From CAZWKQ01 sp964634005 (GTDB lineage: Bacteria > Bacteroidota > Bacteroidia > Bacteroidales > JACABE01), in the NCBI GenBank assembly GCA_964634005.1, contig CAZWKQ010000013.1:1-64000 (forward strand): a stretch of DNA of 64,000 bases, read 5' to 3'. The notes beneath the pieces are model-generated. The model did not search any database, was not told where the DNA came from, and worked only from the letters and a program-made list of their open reading frames with translations. Both the position numbers and the translations under genes were made by a program. Below are positions 17,982-25,873 of the stretch, piece by piece. How positions within the stretch are numbered: position 1 is the stretch's first letter; the number at the start of each line of letters is the position of its first letter.

Positions 17982-19793
17982 TTATCCCTCGATTTTTTGA
18001 GTTAAATCGATATTTACTTCAATTATTGTTCCTTTGCCCGGCTCCGAAGTAAGATTAAATTCTCCTTTTAGCAGATTAACTCTTTCTTTCATATTATAAA
18101 TTCCTCTGCTCTGTGATGTTTTAACCCTTTCTTCAAGTTTAAAACCTTTGCCATTATCAGCAATTTTTAAATTAATTATATCTTCTTTTAATTTTAAATC
18201 AACAGTAACTAAAGTTGCTTCGGAATGCTTAACTACATTATTTATAGCTTCTTGAATTATTCTAAACAAGTAAGTTTGTTGCAAATTCGACAGCTTCTCT
18301 GTATCGCAGTCAAAGTCTAATTTTATTGAAATTTTTGTTCTGTTTTCAATTTCTTCGCAAAGGTTTCTTATGGCTTTCGATAAACCGAATTCGTGCAATA
18401 CCGCCGGCGACAAATCGTAAGAAATGCGTTTTACTTCTTCAATTGTACTGTCAAATAGTTTTTGTATTCCCGAAATTGTATATAACAGCTTCGAACGGTC
18501 TATATAAATAAGACCTTCTAATTTTAATTTTATTGCAATAAGCATCTGACCCAAACCATCGTGCAATTCCCTCGACAACCTTTGTCTTTCCATTTCCTGC
18601 CCGTCAATAACAGATTTTAGCCTTAGCGAACGTTCTTCCTGCAACTCTTTATTTTGCAAATCTAAATGACTCATCAAATTATTGAATGCCGATTTTAATG
18701 CTCCTATTTCATCATTTGAGTTTACCAACAACGGTTTATTTATTCCTCCCATACTTATCCTAAGAACGTCATTTTTAAGATTTATCAGTGGTTTTGAAAT
18801 TTTTAACGCAATTATATAAGTGGCTATAAACAATATTAATACAGAAATAATACTAATAAACAGAATGTAATTTCTTAATTTCGAAATACCTATATAAGCT
18901 TCCTTAATATCTATTTCAACTATTAATGCCCATTTTAAATTTAAAATATCAATAGGAGTATAAGCCGACAAAACCCTTATATTTCTGTAATCATCAATAA
19001 TTTCGGTGCCTTCAGTTCCATTCAAAGCCTTTTGTGAAGCAATTGTATTTACTTTCTTTTTGAATATGCTATTATTAAAAAACCTCGATTCGCTTCTCAT
19101 TAAAAAATCGCTACCAACAAGATATGTTTCGCCCGATTGCCCCATACCTATTATATTTTTACTGTCCAAAATCATTTTGTCCAGCATCTCGAAAGGCAAC
19201 TCAAGCAATAAATAACCATGAATTTGATTTTTGTCACTCAAAATAGGAGTTCCTATATAAATACTATGTTTCGGACTATTAACATTAGTGAAATCCGATA
19301 AAAGGGTACCTTTATTTTTTTTAATTTCATTGACAAAATTCAGTAAAAATGGGTCAAAATCCGATAGTTTTGATATTTTATAATTATATCCCTCTTTTTT
19401 ACGGAAAAAATTTAAAATCAAATTATCATTGCCTATAATTAATGCTTTTGAATAATATCCGTTTAAAAATATAAAATTTGAAAATAATTCATTTTTTTTA
19501 AAAGTATCGGAAAATGAACTTATTCTGTTATTATTGCCGTTATTCAGGAGCTTCAACAATTCTTGGGTTTCACCTGATTGAGCCAAAAATTTTGCTTCTT
19601 TGACCCTTTCATTAAAAAAAGATTCAATTTGATTTTTTTTTAGACTTCTTACTGAAGATAATTGTTCGAAAGTTCTGTTCAATAATAAACTTTGAGCTGA
19701 ATAATATGAAAAAGAAGTTAAAATGGCTATGATAATAATCCCTAATGATAAAATATTGAGAATTAACCTTTCTGTTAAAGAAATATATCGCAT
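17982..19793 (-). CDS. Membrane sensor histidine kinase, NarL/HisKA_3 type, with extracytoplasmic Cache-like domain
   Basis: The 603-residue protein has a transmembrane helix at residues 11-33, a roughly 270-residue periplasmic region with Cache-like features (LIVGSDFLMRSESR, ILSAYTPIDILNLKWALIVEID), and a second transmembrane helix near residues 308-331. These are followed by HAMP, a HisKA_3 dimerisation helix with the phospho-acceptor in RLSRELHDGLGQML near residue 407, and a HATPase domain ending in NIKIADNGKGF- and GKGTIIEVNI-like motifs. Such kinases pair with LuxR/NarL-type regulators. None is adjacent, but one is encoded at 51781-52419. The ligand is unknown. Confidence 0.9.
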   Translation of the reverse strand: MRYISLTERLILNILSLGIIIIAILTSFSYYSAQSLLLNRTFEQLSSVRSLKKNQIESFFNERVKEAKFLAQSGETQELLKLLNNGNNNRISSFSDTFKKNELFSNFIFLNGYYSKALIIGNDNLILNFFRKKEGYNYKISKLSDFDPFLLNFVNEIKKNKGTLLSDFTNVNSPKHSIYIGTPILSDKNQIHGYLLLELPFEMLDKMILDSKNIIGMGQSGETYLVGSDFLMRSESRFFNNSIFKKKVNTIASQKALNGTEGTEIIDDYRNIRVLSAYTPIDILNLKWALIVEIDIKEAYIGISKLRNYILFISIISVLILFIATYIIALKISKPLINLKNDVLRISMGGINKPLLVNSNDEIGALKSAFNNLMSHLDLQNKELQEERSLRLKSVIDGQEMERQRLSRELHDGLGQMLIAIKLKLEGLIYIDRSKLLYTISGIQKLFDSTIEEVKRISYDLSPAVLHEFGLSKAIRNLCEEIENRTKISIKLDFDCDTEKLSNLQQTYLFRIIQEAINNVVKHSEATLVTVDLKLKEDIINLKIADNGKGFKLEERVKTSQSRGIYNMKERVNLLKGEFNLTSEPGKGTIIEVNIDLTQKIEG

Positions 19794-19814
19794 ACAATAT
19801 TTTTAAAAATACTT

Positions 19815-19822
19815 CAAACCTA
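19815..19822 (-). promoter_or_regulatory. Candidate -7 box for the HisKA_3 kinase gene
   Basis: The minus strand reads TAGGTTTG, a TAnnTTTG match 21 bases before the kinase ATG. A TTTG exists upstream but only 14 bases away, shorter than the usual spacing. Confidence 0.4.
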
Positions 19823-19847
19823 CGATATTTTTTTGACAAAAAATAAT

Positions 19848-19855
19848 TATATTTG
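19848..19855 (+). promoter_or_regulatory. Candidate -7 box for the sirtuin gene
   Basis: TATATTTG matches TAnnTTTG, 26 bases before the sirtuin ATG. It forms a divergent promoter pair with the box at 19815-19822. Confidence 0.45.
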
Positions 19856-19881
19856 TTATTCGATTATTAACCCTTTTAAAA

Positions 19882-20562
19882 ATGAAAAAGATAGTAATAT
19901 TAACAGGTGCAGGTATCAGTGCCGAAAGCGGAATAAGGACTTTTAGAGATAGCGACGGACTATGGGAAGAGTACCGCATAGAGGATGTAGCAACTTATGA
20001 GGCGTGGTGTAGAAATAGAGAGCTTGTAATTGAGTTTTACAATAAAAGACGCAAGCAATTACTCGAGGTCGAACCAAACGCAGCCCATTACGCATTAGTA
20101 AAACTTGAGGAGAAATATGATGTTCAAATAATTACTCAAAATGTTGATGATTTGCATGAAAGAGCAGGCTCATCAAAAGTTCTGCATTTGCATGGAGAAT
20201 TGAAAAAAGTCAGAAGCACTGTTGATGACAGCTTAATTTATGAATTGAAAGGTTGGGAATTGAAGATTGGAGATTTGTGTGAAAAAGGTTCGCAACTAAG
20301 GCCGCATATTGTTTGGTTCGGCGAAATGGTTCCTGAAATGCATAATGCAAGCAGAATTGCCGAAAAAGCAGATATTTTCATAATTATTGGAACATCATTA
20401 AATGTTTATCCCGCAGCCGGTCTTATAAATTATGTTCCTCCAAAAACTCCCGTTTTTATAATAGACCCAAACTCTAAAGACGTTAAAAGAAACAACATTA
20501 CAATAATAAAAGAAAAAGCAGGTACGGCAGTTCCTTTGTTAGTAAAACAACTAATGATATAG
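19882..20562 (+). CDS. cobB: Sir2-family NAD-dependent protein deacylase lacking the zinc cysteines
   Basis: Sirtuins remove acyl groups from lysines while consuming NAD. The NAD-binding GAGISAESGIRTFR, the catalytic TQNVDDLHERAG with HLHGEL, and the GTSLNVYPAAGL motif are all intact in 226 residues. The FYNKRR segment supplies the Tyr-x-x-Arg pair that binds succinyl or malonyl groups in class III sirtuins such as SIRT5 and CobB, so desuccinylation is plausible. Oddly, the zinc-ribbon region (residues about 110-145) has one Cys instead of four. The GSQLRPHIVWFGE motif after it is normal, so the enzyme is probably active with a zinc-free small domain. Confidence 0.88.
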   Translation: MKKIVILTGAGISAESGIRTFRDSDGLWEEYRIEDVATYEAWCRNRELVIEFYNKRRKQLLEVEPNAAHYALVKLEEKYDVQIITQNVDDLHERAGSSKVLHLHGELKKVRSTVDDSLIYELKGWELKIGDLCEKGSQLRPHIVWFGEMVPEMHNASRIAEKADIFIIIGTSLNVYPAAGLINYVPPKTPVFIIDPNSKDVKRNNITIIKEKAGTAVPLLVKQLMI

Positions 20563-20565
20563 CAA

Positions 20566-22734
20566 TTAATTTATTATTGTCAATTCGTCGATAATATTCT
20601 TAGCCCCAGCTACTTTATCAATAACAAAAAGACAATATCTGATATCAAGCGAAATATTCCTGCATTGTTCAGGGTCGTAAATAATATCACTCATTGTTCC
20701 CTCCCAATTTCTATCGAAATTAACTCCGACTAATTGTCCATAAGCATTTAAAACAGGGCTTCCCGAATTTCCGCCGGTTGTATGATTAGTAGCTATAAAT
20801 GCTATTGGCAACTCACCTGAACTATTGCTATATCTGCCGTAATCTTTCGATTTATATAGCTCTTTTAGCTTAGGCTCTACTATATAGTCATAAATTTCGG
20901 GGTTTTCCTTCTGCATAATACCTTCTATTGTAGTATAATGAAGGTATTTTACCGCATCTCTCGGTTTGTAATCATCAACTTTTCCGTAAGTAACTCTTAA
21001 TGTTGAATTGGCATCAGGATAGAATATACGTTGGGGCTGCATTTCCATTATTGCTTTGACATAAATACGGTATAAACTGTCAACTCTGTCATTCAGCTCA
21101 ATAAGTTTGGGCTGAATATTATCAATATAATGGTTGTAAATATTTTCAGCTAAAATGTAAGCCGGATCGTTTTCTATTTTTTTATAGTTCTTTCGTTTAT
21201 AATGATTTAATAAATTCAAAATTTTCTCTTGAGATGAAAAAATTGAATTAGAATAAACATACTCGGAATAATTATTAAGGTTTGATTTAAACTTTTTGTT
21301 TATTGTTTCAAAATATGATGGTTGGAATTTTTTATCACAATCGGTAAAATATATTTTCATTAATTCGGAAAATATTTTTTTGTCGGTATTTAAATTAAAA
21401 TCTTTATAAAACCCCGGTATGCCACTCTTAATCTGTTCTATAGTTTTTTTAATTTCATCGTCATTATTAGTTTGACTCTTGCTTGCATCAATTAATTTCT
21501 TAAACCCGTATGCAAAACGAATCATTTCTGCAGCCAAACCTGCTTCCGAAAAATAAATTGATGCTAAAGAGTATGATTTTATATCATTGTAATTTTTTTC
21601 AAAATCAGGGAGTAACCCCGAATATGATTTATTTTTTGCTTCATTATTTTGAAGCCAATTAATGAATTCTTTCTCGAAATCTTGCTTTTTTGAAACAGCA
21701 TTTAATCTTTTTATCCCGTTTATTTCACCCTGCCATTTTTTCCAAGCATTAGCAATGCTGGCATGTTTAGCCGAATATTGTATTCTGATAAGAGGGTCGC
21801 TTAACATATCAGCTCCGATTATTTCGAGACGTTTGTCACGCATTTTTATACGAGCCGGATTTTCGTAATTTGTCAACAAATCAACGGCATAAGAAGTTAA
21901 AAACTGCTGAGTTCTTCCGGGATAACCAAAAACAAAAGTAAAATCATTTTTTTCTACTCCTTTCAACGAAATTTCCAAGTGTTTTTTTGGCTTATAAGGA
22001 ACATTATCGGGTGAATAATCTGCCGGTTTATTATCTTTGCCAACATATATCCTGAATAAAGCAAAATCTCCCGTATGTCTCGGCCACATCCAGTTATCAG
22101 TATCACCTCCAAACTTTCCGATATTCGAAGGAGGTGCACCTACTAATCGTACATCTCTAAAAACCTCTGATATAAATAAGAAATACTGATTTCCGTAATA
22201 AAATGGTCTTATTGTTCCTGTATAGTGAGTTCCTTTTACAGCTTCTTTGATAATATTTTTACTGTTTTTTTCAATTATCGAAGCTCTTTGTTTTTGGCTC
22301 ATGTGGTCATTAACACCTTCGAGTACTTTTTCTGTAACATCTTCCATTCTAATCAATAAGGAGACTGTTAAGTTGGGATTTGCCAACTCCTCGGAAAAAT
22401 TTCTTGCCCAAAATCCATTTTTAAGATAATCGTTCTGAAGTGTGCTGTGAGATTGAATATCACGATAACCGCAATGATGATTTGTTAATATTAAACCTTG
22501 GTTGCTGATTATTTCCGCAGTACAACCTCCCCCAAACAGCAATATTGCATCTTTTAGGCTAGTATGGTTTATATCATATATATCTTTAGCCGATATTTTC
22601 ATCCCAAGCGACTGCATACTGCTTTGATTAATCTGTTCGAGCAGAATCGGCAGCCACATCCCTTCATCAGCTTTTAATTTATTTGAATAAACAAACTGTG
22701 TAAACAGAAACAAAATAATAATGACTTTTTTCAT
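20566..22734 (-). CDS. S46-family dipeptidyl-peptidase, DPP11-like
   Basis: S46 peptidases cut dipeptides from peptide N-termini in the periplasm and supply amino acids to peptide-fermenting Bacteroidota. The 722-residue protein has a signal peptide (MKKVIIILFLFTQFVYSNKLKA) and the mature start DEGMWLPILL. The catalytic His is in LTNHHCGYRDIQS near residue 85, an Asp lies in the GDTDNWMWPRHTGDFALF region, and the Ser is in TGGNSGSPVLN near residue 653. The following NFDRNWEG carries Arg at the position that is Gly in DPP7 and Arg in DPP11, which points to preference for Asp or Glu at P1. It is monocistronic and convergent with the sirtuin gene. Confidence 0.92.
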   Translation of the reverse strand: MKKVIIILFLFTQFVYSNKLKADEGMWLPILLEQINQSSMQSLGMKISAKDIYDINHTSLKDAILLFGGGCTAEIISNQGLILTNHHCGYRDIQSHSTLQNDYLKNGFWARNFSEELANPNLTVSLLIRMEDVTEKVLEGVNDHMSQKQRASIIEKNSKNIIKEAVKGTHYTGTIRPFYYGNQYFLFISEVFRDVRLVGAPPSNIGKFGGDTDNWMWPRHTGDFALFRIYVGKDNKPADYSPDNVPYKPKKHLEISLKGVEKNDFTFVFGYPGRTQQFLTSYAVDLLTNYENPARIKMRDKRLEIIGADMLSDPLIRIQYSAKHASIANAWKKWQGEINGIKRLNAVSKKQDFEKEFINWLQNNEAKNKSYSGLLPDFEKNYNDIKSYSLASIYFSEAGLAAEMIRFAYGFKKLIDASKSQTNNDDEIKKTIEQIKSGIPGFYKDFNLNTDKKIFSELMKIYFTDCDKKFQPSYFETINKKFKSNLNNYSEYVYSNSIFSSQEKILNLLNHYKRKNYKKIENDPAYILAENIYNHYIDNIQPKLIELNDRVDSLYRIYVKAIMEMQPQRIFYPDANSTLRVTYGKVDDYKPRDAVKYLHYTTIEGIMQKENPEIYDYIVEPKLKELYKSKDYGRYSNSSGELPIAFIATNHTTGGNSGSPVLNAYGQLVGVNFDRNWEGTMSDIIYDPEQCRNISLDIRYCLFVIDKVAGAKNIIDELTIIN

Positions 22735-22765
22735 TTTTAAAATGTATTTATGACAATATTTAATG

Positions 22766-22773
22766 CAAAAATA
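22766..22773 (-). promoter_or_regulatory. Candidate -7 box for the S46 peptidase gene
   Basis: The minus strand reads TATTTTTG, matching TAnnTTTG, 31 bases before the ATG at 22734. No clear -33 element. The rest of the 223-base gap to the next gene is AT-rich, and I see no other structure in it. Confidence 0.4.
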
Positions 22774-22957
22774 ATATTTAAGCTAAATTTACTGACTGTT
22801 TAAGTTTATTCTTATGATATTTTAACTAAAATTGAAAACTTTTTAAACTTATCAACTACAATTTGTTGAAAACAATAATTAATTTTTAAACAATTTGACA
22901 GTTTAATTGTTAAATTAGCGAAATAATTAAACATATTACTAATTAAATTTTATTCTT

Positions 22958-23494
22958 ATGAAAAAATTTGCAACTATTTTTATGGCAATTATGTTAGTTG
23001 CCGGTGTTTCTTACACAGTAAAAGCACAGATTGGTATTGGCGCTAACGCAGGATTAGCAATGCCAATGGGAAGTTTTGGCGACGCTTACAACATGGGTTT
23101 TGGAGGAAGTGCATACGGACAGTACACTTTAAACGACCAAATGACTATAGGTCTGAATATTGGATACTATTCATTTAGCGGTAAAAATGTTCCTTCAGGA
23201 TCAGATATTTCATGGAGCTACATGCCTGTAGTAGCCGATTTTAAATATATGTTGAGCAGCGAAAAATTTATGCCTTACGTTGGCTTGGGCTTAGGCTTAT
23301 ACAGTGCAAGTTCAAAGGTTGAAATAATGGGTATTTCTGCCTCAGCATCTGAAAGTAAATTCGGTTTTGCTCCTATGGTCGGTTTCTGGATGGGAGATGA
23401 TTTCAAATGGGGAGCTAATTTATCTTACAATGCAGTTTCAGATGCATCATATTTAGGAATAAATATTGGAATTGTTTATCCTTTAGGAAAATAA
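22958..23494 (+). CDS. Outer-membrane beta-barrel protein
   Basis: The 178-residue protein has a clear signal peptide ending in VKAQ at residue 24. Short alternating strands then follow with Gly and aromatic residues (IGLNIGYYSF, WSYMPVVADFKYML, MPYVGLGLGLYSA). This is the layout of the eight-stranded OmpA/OmpW-like beta-barrel (OMP_b-brl) family of Bacteroidota. No peptidoglycan-binding domain follows. The function is unknown. It is monocistronic and ends before a strong terminator, consistent with high expression. Confidence 0.85.
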   Translation: MKKFATIFMAIMLVAGVSYTVKAQIGIGANAGLAMPMGSFGDAYNMGFGGSAYGQYTLNDQMTIGLNIGYYSFSGKNVPSGSDISWSYMPVVADFKYMLSSEKFMPYVGLGLGLYSASSKVEIMGISASASESKFGFAPMVGFWMGDDFKWGANLSYNAVSDASYLGINIGIVYPLGK

Positions 23495-23512
23495 ATCCAG
23501 TTTATTATTTCT

Positions 23513-23549
23513 AAAAAAAGGCTGTCAAAAAAAATGACAGCCTTTTTTT
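23513..23549 (+). terminator. Intrinsic terminator after the beta-barrel gene
   Basis: A 15-bp stem (23513-23527 with 23535-23549) has core GGCTGTCA, a seven-A loop and a seven-T tail. It begins 18 bases after the stop codon. The A tract in front also makes it usable from the convergent minus-strand transporter gene. Confidence 0.9.
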
Positions 23550-23596
23550 ATACTGTGTAGCCCTATGATATTTATTCTGCATAACTTCTTTTACTT

Positions 23597-24493
23597 TTAT
23601 TTATAATATCTCCTATTTCCGTTTATTACATAAACCCCCGCAAAGATTAAAAAACCACAAAAAACTTTTATTAAAGTCGGAGATTCTTTTCCTATTAAAA
23701 CACCAATAACTGCAACAATAAATGGCTGAATATATGTATAATATCCTGCAACTGTTGCCGTTACTTTCTTTAATGCGTATGCAATAAGCAAATATGCCAA
23801 AAAACTATTTATAAAAATAATGTAAAATATTGAAATCCACTGTAAAGTACCAATATTCGATATTATTATACTTTTATTGCTCAGAAGTAAAAAGGGCATA
23901 GAAAAAATAAATCCAAAAAAGAAAAGCCATTTCAACACTGTAATTGGTTTATATTTTTCCATAATATTCTTGACCAGAATCAGATATAAGGCATAAGCAA
24001 TCCCATTTGCAAGAATGAAAAGATTTCCAGATAATGAACTCAGATTAGATTCGTTGCTGCTTTTTCCGGTTATGATTAACAACAATGCTCCTGTTAAACC
24101 AAGCAAAATTCCTGCAATTTTCGATAATGATATTTTTTCTTTAAGTATTAATAATGAGAGTAATAAAACTATAATAGGATTTGAAGTATGAATAATTGAT
24201 GCATCAAATGGTGAAGTTTTATTCAGCCCGATATACAATAATCCCTGATTAAGCGCTATCCCAAAAATACTGCAGAAAGCAATCTTAAAAATATCAACGG
24301 TGCTTACACTTTCTTTAACAGAAAAAAATTGAACAACAATTATTAATAAAAAAGCTCCACCTGTCCTTATTATTAGTAATTGGTAAGGATCAAGATAAAC
24401 GGGCATTAAATTTTTAGTAATCCAATAATTTGCGCCAAAAATCAAACTTACGGCTAATAAAGCCAACTGTGGGAAAAAAGATTTTTTTATCAT
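23597..24493 (-). CDS. EamA-family (DMT) transporter
   Basis: This 298-residue integral membrane protein has about ten transmembrane helices arranged as two EamA repeats. The first has LIFGANYWITKNLMPVYLDP, and the second begins around residue 155 with NLFILANGIAYALYLILVKN. EamA permeases usually export amino acids or other metabolites, but the substrate cannot be inferred. It starts 2 bases after the stop of the symporter gene, so the two are one transcription unit. Confidence 0.88.
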   Translation of the reverse strand: MIKKSFFPQLALLAVSLIFGANYWITKNLMPVYLDPYQLLIIRTGGAFLLIIVVQFFSVKESVSTVDIFKIAFCSIFGIALNQGLLYIGLNKTSPFDASIIHTSNPIIVLLLSLLILKEKISLSKIAGILLGLTGALLLIITGKSSNESNLSSLSGNLFILANGIAYALYLILVKNIMEKYKPITVLKWLFFFGFIFSMPFLLLSNKSIIISNIGTLQWISIFYIIFINSFLAYLLIAYALKKVTATVAGYYTYIQPFIVAVIGVLIGKESPTLIKVFCGFLIFAGVYVINGNRRYYK

Positions 24494-24495
24494 TT

Positions 24496-25719
24496 TTAAA
24501 TATTCTCCCCTTCTGATTTAGCAATTATTACTGCACAACAAGTATCACCATAAACGTTTAATGAAGTTCTGAACATATCAAGTATCCTATCAACAGCAAG
24601 AATAAGCCCTATACCCTCCAGCGGTAATCCTACAGCATTTAAAATTACTGTCATCATTACAAGACCTGCCATTGGAATACCTGCTGACCCGATTGCTGCA
24701 AGCAAAGCGGTTATAACAACCACAAATTGCATATAATAATTCAATTCAATACCATAAACCTGTGCAATAAACATAACAGCAACACATTCGTACAACGCAG
24801 TACCGTTCATGTTAATCGTTGCCCCGAGCGGAAGCGTAAAACTGCTTATTTTATTAGAAACACCACTTTTATTTTCAACTGCTTCCATAGTTAACGGAAG
24901 TGTTGCATTTGAAGAAGATGTGGAAAATGCAGTCAATAGCACACTCAGCATATTTTTCAAATGTTTTATTGGATTTATTCCGAAGGATTTTAAAACTATT
25001 GATAATGTAATAAATTTATGTATAAAAATTCCTGACAGAACCGTAATCATATACAACGACATTCGGCTGAATATTGAATACAATGTATTAATATCGCCTG
25101 CCTGTTTGGCAATAACATCAGCTACAATAGCGAAAATTCCCAGCGGAGTAAACTTTATTACAAAAAGAGTTATTTTCATCATTATAGCAAATAACGATTC
25201 AAAAAATGCTTTTAGAGGAGCAGAAAGTTTGTCATCTAATTTTGTTAAGAAAAACCCAAATAATAATGAAAAGAAAATCAGCGACAAAATTTCGCCCTTA
25301 GCCATGGCCGATATTATATTTTCGGGAACTATTCTGATAAGTATATTGCCTAAAGATTGATTTTCAAAAGTATCTTTAGATACCTCCGAAGTAAAGCCAA
25401 TAGAAATACCAATTCCGGGTTTTATAATGTTTACGAGAAATAATCCGGTTAATATTGCAATAAGGCTTGTAAATAAATAAAATCCTATGGTTTTTAATCC
25501 TAATCTGCCCAAATTATCAGCATTCCCGATATTTGAAACCCCAACAATCATCGAACTCATTATTAACGGAACAATAAGCATTTTTAATGCTCTTAAAAAT
25601 AGCTCTCCCATCCACGACACATATAATGCATATCCGGGAAAATAAATTCCGTAAATAACACCTAAACTAAGTGCAATAAGTATCTGCCAGTGAAGTTTAA
25701 TTCTTAAAAGTGCTTTCAT
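24496..25719 (-). CDS. Dicarboxylate/amino acid:cation symporter (DAACS family, GltP-like)
   Basis: This is a 407-residue sodium- or proton-coupled carrier of glutamate, aspartate or C4-dicarboxylates. Family hallmarks are the serine-rich re-entrant loop TAFSTSSSNATLPLTMEA, the GATINMNGTALYE motif with the cation-binding NMNGT, and the substrate-binding helix segment DMFRTSLNVYGDTCCAVI. About eight helices and two hairpins are expected. The conserved Arg of glutamate carriers (in the NVxGDxxxAxxxxR context) is not seen. The corresponding stretch reads CCAVIIAKSEG, so a neutral or different substrate is possible. Confidence 0.9.
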   Translation of the reverse strand: MKALLRIKLHWQILIALSLGVIYGIYFPGYALYVSWMGELFLRALKMLIVPLIMSSMIVGVSNIGNADNLGRLGLKTIGFYLFTSLIAILTGLFLVNIIKPGIGISIGFTSEVSKDTFENQSLGNILIRIVPENIISAMAKGEILSLIFFSLLFGFFLTKLDDKLSAPLKAFFESLFAIMMKITLFVIKFTPLGIFAIVADVIAKQAGDINTLYSIFSRMSLYMITVLSGIFIHKFITLSIVLKSFGINPIKHLKNMLSVLLTAFSTSSSNATLPLTMEAVENKSGVSNKISSFTLPLGATINMNGTALYECVAVMFIAQVYGIELNYYMQFVVVITALLAAIGSAGIPMAGLVMMTVILNAVGLPLEGIGLILAVDRILDMFRTSLNVYGDTCCAVIIAKSEGENI

Positions 25720-25754
25720 TCTGAATTAATTATTTAGAAAATTCAATTACTAAT

Positions 25755-25762
25755 CAAAAGTA
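25755..25762 (-). promoter_or_regulatory. Candidate -7 box for the symporter-EamA unit
   Basis: The minus strand reads TACTTTTG, matching TAnnTTTG, 35 bases before the symporter ATG. It is divergent from the purF box at 25827-25834. Confidence 0.4.
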
Positions 25763-25826
25763 AGAGTTTTATCTTAAAAAAATGTTATAATGAAATTTTA
25801 ATATAAAATAAACCCGATAAAATAAT

Positions 25827-25834
25827 TAACTTTG
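25827..25834 (+). promoter_or_regulatory. Candidate -7 box for purF
   Basis: TAACTTTG matches TAnnTTTG, 39 bases before the ATG of the amidophosphoribosyltransferase gene. No -33 TTTG is evident and no purine riboswitch-like structure was seen in the leader. Confidence 0.45.
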
Positions 25835-25873
25835 CGTGCTTAAAAGTGGTAATTAGTAAAAACTTTAAGCAAA

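Noticed and set aside
24809..25360. 183-codon plus-strand reading frame opposite the symporter gene
   Set aside because: It lies within the conserved DAACS gene on the other strand and has no recognisable motif of its own.
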